Of a stretch of 64,000 nt of DNA, positions 45,501-54,500 are shown one piece after another (within the stretch, counting starts at the first letter, position 1; each line of letters starts with the position of its first letter). The notes under the pieces are model-generated. The model was not told the origin of the DNA. It saw nothing but the letters and a program-made list of their open reading frames with translations, and ran no database searches. Made by a program: the position numbers and the translations under genes. The stretch is from Pseudomonadota bacterium (GTDB taxonomy: Bacteria > Pseudomonadota > Gammaproteobacteria > Xanthomonadales > SZUA-38), in assembly GCA_039033415.1 (NCBI GenBank), contig JBCCCR010000014.1, positions 1 through 64,000 on the forward strand, in the 5' to 3' direction.

Positions 45501-48500
45501 CCTTGGCGCCAGCGAGGCCGGGCTCAGCGGAAGACATGATGACCGCAGCCGTGCCCAATGGCGCGGCCGGCGTGCAGGACCAGGCGATGGAGGATTCAAT
45601 CAGTCCTGCCGTCTGCGTCGGAAAGACGGGGGGCGCGTCGCTGACCGCGATACCAATTGCGTCGCTGATCCCGGCGTTGCTGACGGTCATGTCGTAAGAC
45701 ACGGCCTGGCCGGCCACAACACGCTCGAGACCGTCCGTTTTGGTGGTCGAGAGCTCGGTAGTCGGGATGAGATCCGGCGGCGGCGCAAACGTGGCGTTGT
45801 TGTTGGCCACATCGGGATCTTCCACGGTGGGCCCGGGAACAATCTCGCTGGTCAGATCGAGCAGCCCACGAGCCGAAGACCCGACCACGGCGCTGACCGT
45901 ATAAACCACGCTGCCGTCGACCGATAGATCCACCACGTCCGAGATGCTGCCGGTGCCCGCATCGGTGCAGGTAGACCCGTCGGCCACACCCAGCACCGTC
46001 AGGTCCGGACCATTGCCCGCCGCCAGGATCAGGAAGCCGCTGTCGCTGCTGACAGTCAGGGCCGTCAAACCACTCAGCGTCGGGAAGTCGGTGGTGTCGT
46101 AGGTCTCGATCAGCGACAGCACGCCGGCATCGAAGCGCAGGCCGGTCACGGTCTCGCTGCCGGCGGCGGCCACGTAGAGCACCGACCCGTCGCGGGCAAA
46201 TTCAAGCGACTGCGGCTGAGCCAACCCGGTGATGCCGCCCGCGCCGTTGATGACGCTGGAGACCAGGGCTACCTCGCCGGTGTCGGCATCTCGCGCAAAT
46301 ACGCCGACCGCATCGCTGCCCGACCCAGCTACGACCAAGAAAGCCTCGTCGGGCGACAGCGCCAGATCCGTCGGCGCGGCCAGCACGTCCGCGCCGAGCT
46401 GGAAGTTCTGGAGCGTGCTGGAGAAGGACAGATCACCGTCCGCCAGCTCGCGCGCAAACACGCCGATAGCATCGTTCAGCTCACCGGCCGCGTAAACAAA
46501 CCGCCCGTCCTGCGTGGCGGCCAGAGCGCGTACGCCGTTGAGACCGTCCACGCCAGCCTGAGTCTGACGAATCACCGACTGGAACGTCAGCGTGCCGTCA
46601 GCGGCCCGATCGAACACCACAATGGCGTCATCGTCACTGCCGGCCGCGTAAAGCTGCTGCTCGTTGGGCGACAGGATCACGTCGATCGCGCCGCCGAGAC
46701 CCACGACGCCGTTGAGACCGTCGAGCTGACGCTCGACAAACGTCAGGTCGCCTGTCGTCGTATCTCGGGAGAACACGGCGACCGAGTCATCCTCGGAAGC
46801 GGCGACATAAAGGAACATACCGTCGGCGCTGAAGACCGCCCCGCTGGCGCCACCGATCCCGTCGATGCCACTCTGCCCATTCACGTAAGCCGTCGGCACG
46901 GCGCTGAGGGTGCCGTCACTGGCGTTGCGCTCGTACTGCAGGATAACGCTCGTCGCGCCGTCGCGGGCCAGCGCGTATAGGTTATTGCGATCCGGCGAGA
47001 TGACGGTAGCCACAATCGCGTCCGGGTCACCCGACAGGCCGCTGCTATAGCTGTCGACCAGGTCAAGCAAGCCCGGTACGGGGCTTGCCACACAGGCCCA
47101 GGCGATATCGGTCAGCGCCTCAGGGATCAGGCTGGTCACGCGGTTTTGCCGCGCGAACGACGGCCCCGCGCTCGTGGCGCTGATCGTCAGCGTGACCGGC
47201 TGTCCGGGCACCGGGTTAGCCGGCAGCACCGACTGCGAAATCAGAAGATCACTCAGCGGCGACAGCAGCGTATCGCTGTCGGTGGCGGTGTTGTTGTCGG
47301 GATTTGGATCGCTGACACCAGCCGGCGCGGTCACCGTGGCCGTGTTGCTCAGCGTGCCGGTTTCACCCGGACGCACCGTGCCAAAGGCGGTAAAGACCAC
47401 GCGTGTGCCAACCTCAAGGTTGACCGGTTCGTTGATATTGCCGGGGCAAAAGTCCGGCGGCAGGCAGTCCAGGCGACATTCAGCGCCGATCTCCGCTTCG
47501 CAGAACCAGCGAACGTCCTCAAACTCGCCAGGGAAGGCGTCCGTCACAATGGCCTGAACAACGTCGCTGGGCCCGGCGTTGGACACCTCGATGGTGTACT
47601 CAACCGTATCACCCGGTGCTACGCCGCCGCGGCCGTCGACAAAACTCTGCGCAAAATCGAGCGACCCGTCGACGGCATCCCGCTGGAAGCCGCTGATCGC
47701 ATTAGCCTGCGCGCCGGCGACGTAAAGCTGATTGGCGCCCGCGTCGACGGCCAGCCCGGCCGCACCGGCCAGACCGCTCACCACCACACCCGGCTGGCTG
47801 CTCGCGTCGCCGTCGCGTACCCGCGTGAAGCCGGTCAGCGTGCCGTCGACGTTGATGTCGAAACGCAGCACCGCCGCGCCGCTGCGGGACGCGATGTACA
47901 GATAGGTGTCGTCAACCGTCAGCAGATCCCCGCCCGCTGCGAGACCCGTGACGCCGCCGATGCCGTCCTGATTGCGCGAGACGAAGGCCAGCGTGCCGTC
48001 ACCGCTGTTGCGAGCGAACACCGCAACCGACTGATCGTCCGGCCCGAGGGCATACAGGTAAGCCCCGTCGTCGGTCAGCGCCAGCCGGTCGACGCCAGCG
48101 ATGCCGTCGATGCCGACCGCCTGGTCGGTATAGGTGGCCACATAGGTCAGCTGGCCGTACTGGCTGCTGCCCGGATTCGGGTTGCGGCTGAATGCCACGA
48201 TGGAGCTGCCGCTCTTACCGGCCACGTACACGTGCATATCGTCAGCGCTGACCACCACGTCCACCGGCTCGTCCATCCCGGTGACGCTGTCGGCCCCGTT
48301 CTGAACCGACCCGACAAAGGTCAGCTGACCGACGTTAGCGCCCGACGTCTCGCGGCTGAAGATGGCCAGCGAATCCACGTTGGCGCCGGTCACATAGACA
48401 TGCCCCTGATCGGGCGCCAGCGCCAGTGCGGTGGGCCCGTTCATGCCGCTGATGCCGGCCACGCCGTCGGTGAGCACCTGGACCGAGCTAAGCGCGCCGC

Positions 48501-51500
48501 TGGCCTCATCGCGAGCGAACACGTTCAGCACGTTGTCGACAAACGCCACAGTGTAGACGTTGGCGCCGTCAGCCGCCGCCGCAACCTCGCGCACGTCGGT
48601 CAGGCCCGCGATGCCGTCCACGCCGTTGGCGGCAACACCGGCAAAGCTCAGTTCGCCGAATTCGGGTGAGCCGCCGTCACTCTCGCGGCGCAGGATGGCA
48701 ATCGCCGCCTCGCTGGCGCCGGCGACGTAAACGTGGGATCCACCAACCGACTCCGCCACCGTGACGCTCAGGGCCCCGGCAAGCCCGTCGAACTCAGCCC
48801 GACCGTCGCTCTTGGTGATCGACAGGTCGGCCTCCGGATTCAGCAGCGTGGTGTCGGTGGCGCTGTTGTTGCCCGTCGCGTCGTCGATGGAGGCCGACAC
48901 CGTGGCCGTATTGGTCAGCTGTGCGCCCGTGGCCGCGGCGCTGACGTTGACGTCGATGGTGAACGTGAGCTGACCGCCGGCCGCCAGGTTAATCGGCAGA
49001 TTAACGAGATCACCCGCTCCCGACTCCTGACAGCTCGAGTCCTGCGTGCGGCTGAATGAGGCCACCGCGTCATCCTGCGATGCCGCCGTCAGAACCGCGC
49101 TGCCGTCGAGCGTGACCGCCACGCCGGACGCGCCCGCCAGGCCGTCAGCGCCAAGCGCGCCGTCCTGCGCCACGCCGCCGAAGCTCAGGCGGCCCGTAGC
49201 GCGGTCGCGGTTGAAGAAGAACAGCGTATTGCTTTGACCCGCGGTGCCGTAGACGTGGAACGCGTCGAGCGATACGGCCAGGCTGTTAGGTCGGGCGAGG
49301 CCAAACACGCCGGCGTCACCCTGCTGGATCAGCTGGTCCGGTGTCAGCTGGCCAAAGTCGTTGGACGCACTGGAGTTGTTGCGCTGCAGCACCGCCACAG
49401 CGTTGAGGTCGGCAATCGCCACATAGATCTGTTCGCCGTTGCTGGAGGATACCAGCGACGCCACGCCCGTCAGGTCGTAGCCCGCCAGCGCGCTGGTCAA
49501 CGCGCCGGCAAACGAAAGCGCGCCGCCGCCGCCATCGCGGTCGTAGATCACCACGGCGCCCGACGCTGCGCCCGCCACGTATACGTGTGCCCCGTCAGCG
49601 GAAACCACGACGTCGCTGGCGCCCGCCTGACCCGACACGGCCGCGCCCAAATCGGTGGGATCATCCGCGCCGTCAAGTTCATCCTCGACAAAACTCAGCG
49701 TGCCGAAGTCGCTGTCGCGCGCGAGCACCACCACGGCGCTCGAGTTGGCGGCGGCCACGTACACGTTGTCCTCGCCCGGAGAGAGCGCGAGGGCCACGGG
49801 CTGATTGAGGCTCGGGGTGCCGGTGGTGGCGCTTTCCGTGTCGATCAGATTGAGCTGCAGCGTGCCGCCGCCGCCGTCGACCACCTCAAAGGCGACGATC
49901 GAGTCTGAGCTCTGACCGGCGACATACACATAGCGTCCGTCCGCGGTAACAACCACATCGCGGGCGCCGCCCAGGCCGGCGACGGTGCTGGAATCAACGC
50001 TGGCCACTTCGGTCAGCAGCTGGCTGAGCGGATCGCGCTCAAAGACCGTCAGGCTCGAATCCAGGACGCTCGCCACGTACACATATTCGCCGAGCGGCCC
50101 GGCGACACCGTCAGGATCTGCCCCGGTGGCCACCGCGCTGGCGCCGTCCAGCGTGGTCACGCCGCTTGTTTCGTCGAACTCCGCGTCGACAAAGCTGACC
50201 GCACCCGACCCCACGGCGTCGCAGCTCCAGGTGATGCTCGCCGGATCGAACAGCACGTCGTCGAGATCATCACTGATGGTCACGGCGCTCGGCGACCCGT
50301 TGATCGCGTCACTCGGGCCCTGGTTCACCACCGACACCGTATAGGTGAGCGCCTCGCCGGCGATGGCTGAGACCTGGCTATCGGTCTTGGTCACCACCAG
50401 GTCCGCCCGTGGGTTCAGGACCGTGTCGTTGTCGGTTACCTGGTTGTCCTGGTCGACCGCCTCGTCCGGGTCATCAAAGCCTTCCGGCAGTTCCACGGTC
50501 GCCACGTTGCAGAGCGCCGCAGGGTTGGCGGCGGGCGTGACACCACTTTCGGTCAGGCACTGGGTATTGCCGAACACCGCGTCGGAGCGAAGGCTCGCCA
50601 CGGCGGTGTAGGTGACCGAGCCGTTGGCACCGATGGTGACGGTATCGTCGATATTGCCGGAGCCGACCGCGGTACAGCTCGAGCCAATGCCCAGCGCAAA
50701 GGCGGTGAGCGCGTTGGAGTCGAGCGCTGCCGCGTAGGTGTGCCGCCCGTCGCCGCTGACGGCAACGTCGTAGACCTGCACCAGGCCGGAGACGCCGTCC
50801 ACGCCCTGCTGGCGCACGTCCAGCAGATCCAGGAAACCGAAGTTGGCGCTGTTGCTGTCCGGGTTACGGCCGAAGATTGCGACCGCGCCGGCGTTCTCAG
50901 CACCGACGTAAACCCGGCTGCCGTCGCGGTTCACGGCCACCGCGCGGGCACCGCCGATGCCGTCGATGCCGTCCTGACCGTCGACGTAGGTATCGATCAG
51001 CCGTACGTCGCCGAAGGTTGGGCTGCTGTCCAGCGTGTCGCGAGCCAGCGCGTAGAGCGTGCTGTTGGTTTGCGCCGCGACATAGACGTGCTCGCCGTCG
51101 CGGCTGATGTCCAGACCCAGCGGCTGGCTGTTGGTGTCCAGCGGCAGCGCCTGCTGGAAAGTCAGGCTGCCGCGGTCGGCCCCGATCGGCGTGATGTCTC
51201 GCTCAAACACGACAACCGAGTCATCTTCGGCCGAGATCGCGACGACGTGGGACCCGCTCGGGGCGACGACCAGATCAAAGACCCCGGCCAGCGAAACCAC
51301 GCCGTCGATGCCGTTGGCACTGACCTCGCGGAACGTCAGGGACGGGGCGCTCGGATCAAAATCAAATAGCCCGATCGCGCCATCGAACCGACCCGCGCTG
51401 TAGAGGTGTTCATCACCCACCGCCAGGGCCAGGCCCGTGACGCCCAGCAGGCCGTCCGCGCCGGCGCCATCGATCTGCGTGAGCGCAGGCAGGTGCGTTA

Positions 51501-54500
51501 GCTCACCGAACGTGCCGGACGCCGAGTTGTTGTCCCGGCTAAAGACGTTGATCGAGTTGGACACCTGGCTGGCGACAAACAGGAACGCGCCGTCGCTGCT
51601 AAGCACGATATCCGTGGGCTCTTCCATGTCGCTGATGCCGGTGGCGGCACCGTAGCTGGCAATGAAGTCCATATGGCGACCCTCAGTGCCGGCGCTGACG
51701 CCGGAGTCTGGGTCTCTGGCGAAGACGCTGACGGCGTCATCCCCCAGACCGGCGACGTAAACGTGACTGCGATCGGGGCTGACTGCCACCGCGCTAGCGC
51801 CGTTGAGACCACTCACCGCCGGGCCGGTGTCGGCCGGGTCATCGACGCCGTTTTCCTCCACCTCGATCAGCGCGAATAGCGGATCGGGGGCGCGCCGATT
51901 GAGCACCGTGATCGCCGGCGCGGGGCCGCCGACGTCCATGGCGCTGGTGACCAGCACATGTTGGCCTTCCGGCCCGAAGACCGGCGAGGCCGGCGCGCCG
52001 ATCCCGCCGATGGCCGGTGAGCCACTGCCGTTGATCAGCTCCTGCTCGAACGTCAGGGTGCCCGCCGCGCCGCGCCGGAATACCAGCACCGCGTCAGAAG
52101 CCCCTGCGGTGACGATCGCGTGCTCTCCATCCGGACTCACCGCAATGCCGTTGGCGCCGCCGATGCTAGCCGGCGCACTGTAAGAAGTGATCAGGGTCAG
52201 GACGCCGGACTGAGCCACCCGCGAAAAGGCGCTGATCGCGCTGCCCTGTGCGGTATACACGTGCGCGCCGTCACCGCTGATCGTGACGTCGGTCCCACCG
52301 GCGCTCAGCGTCAGGTCGGCGCCGATCTGGCTCAGCTCACCAAAGGTACCGGATACCGAGTCGGTATCCCGGGACCAGCTGCGCAGGCTGGTTCCGGCGA
52401 CGTGATACAGATGGCTGCCGTCCGCGGATATGACCAGACGCGGGTCGGCGCCGGCCGGCGCCGCGTAGCTGGTCAGCAGCGTCAGCGTACCGCTGCCGGA
52501 ATCGCGGCTGATCACCACAACAGCGCCGTTGGTGATCGCGTAGAGCTGCTCGCCGTCCGGACTGATGACAAGGTCGCTGACCCCGGCCAGCAGGGCGTCG
52601 GTGAAGTCGGTCCCGTAGTCGAGCCGGCCAAAGTCGGGGCTGCCCGACAGGGTGTTGCGCAGAAAGATGGCGATGCCGCCGTCCACCGCGCCGGCGCCGT
52701 AGACGTGCCGGCCATCCGGTGAGACCACCACGGCGCTTGCGCCCTCCAGCCCTTCCACAAGGTCAGCCGCGGAGCCGGTGCTGGACACACCGTCCAGCTC
52801 CACCTGCAGCGGCGTAAGCCGGCCAAAGTTCGGGCCAGGCACGTTGAACCGGGTATAGGCGACCAGCGAGCTGGCCGACGCGGCGGTGGCGTAGACATGC
52901 GCGCCGTCCGGGCTGACGGTCAGGCTGGTCGGATCACCCAGGTTCAGTCCATCGCTGTAGAAATCCAGCACGCTGAGGTCGCCGGGGATCGGCGTGGTGG
53001 CATCACAGCTCCAGCTCACCGCCTCAACCTCCGCCGGGAAGAAATCGATGACGCGGGCGCCGAAGACGGTATCGGGTCCCGCATTGGACACCTGCACCGT
53101 GTAGGTCACCTCTTCACCCGGGACGCCGCTGGTCAGCCCGTCCGAGTTGAACACCGACAGCACCGCTGAGCCCGTGAGGCGCGCCGTCGCGTCGGCGTCG
53201 TTGTCGCCGGGCGTCGGATCGGTGCCACCCGCCCAGCTGACGCTGGCCGTGTTGTTGATCTGACCCTGGGCTGCAGAGTCGACCTGAATCTGCACGGCGA
53301 AAACCGCCGCGTCGCCCGGCGCCAGATCAACGGTGGCGGTCAGATCGCCGACCCCGGTTGCGCTGGGTGCACCACAGGCGCTGGGCGCGGCGCCCTGAAT
53401 CACACAGGTCCAGCTGACGGTGTTGGCCAGAAAATCGGTCGACAGATCAAAGGGGTCGGAAACGGCGACACCGGCCGCAAAGCTCGGACCGTCGTTGGTG
53501 ACCACAATGTCATAGCTGAGCTGGAACGGGTCACTCGGTGAGGCCTGGGTAACGGGCAGCGCGATCTTGCTGATGCGCAGATTGGCCACCGGCGACAGCA
53601 CGGTGTTGTTGTCGGTGCTGGTGTTGTTGCCGGTGTCAAAATCGTTGGTGCCGACCGGCAGCGTACCGGTAGCCGTATTGGACAGCGTGCCTGTGGCCGT
53701 GGCCGCCAGCGTTCCGGTGGCGGTGAAGGTCAGCGTCGAGTTGGACGGCATATCCACCAGCCGGTCGATGACGTCGTCGACCACCGGGTCGGTGGGTCCG
53801 CTGAGGCCACACTGTTCGTTGCTGCCGTTACTCAGACAGCAGGCGCCGTTGGTGGCCTCACACTGCCAGCTGATGGTGCCGGCGACAAAGCCTGCGGTAA
53901 CCGACGTGCCGTTGAAAATCGGGAACGTGTCGTCGACCTGGATGCCGTTGGCGCCGACAAAACCCACGTTGGACACGGTGATGGTGTAGGTGTGTTCCGT
54001 GCCGGGAATCGCTGAGGTGACCCCGTCGTCTTTCACCACCTGCAGGTCGGTACCGGTTCCGACCGGGTCCGTATCGGTTGAGGTGTTGTCCCCCGGGGTG
54101 ATGTCGGTGATCGTGAAGGTCTCAGCCGAGTCCAAGGTTACCGTCGCGGTGTTGCTGATCGAGCCCGACGTGAAGCCGGCGTCCACCCGAGCGTTGATCA
54201 CGATGGTTGTGGAGCTGCCCTCGGCAAGCTCGATGATCTCCCCGTCGATATCGCCGCTGCCTTCCACGAGTGCGACCGGGCAGTTGCTGATCGTGTAGTC
54301 GGTGGCGGGGTCGGTGGGTATCCCCGGGCAGTAAGACCAGCAGGGGTCTTCCGGGTCCACGGCGGCCGGACACTCGAGCGTGTCCTTATCCAGGGCCGCG
54401 GGAATTGAGTCATCAACGATCACCCGAATAGCACCGAGACCGCTTGCGCCGCCGGCCGGCACTTCATGGGTGACAACGAGATCGTAGGCGGTGGGCTGGT

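Noticed and set aside
47146-48669. 507-codon plus-strand ORF opposite the 4427-residue gene
   Set aside because: It mirrors the propeller repeats on the other strand; its repetitive Arg/His/Val composition is a by-product of the VSPDG repeats.
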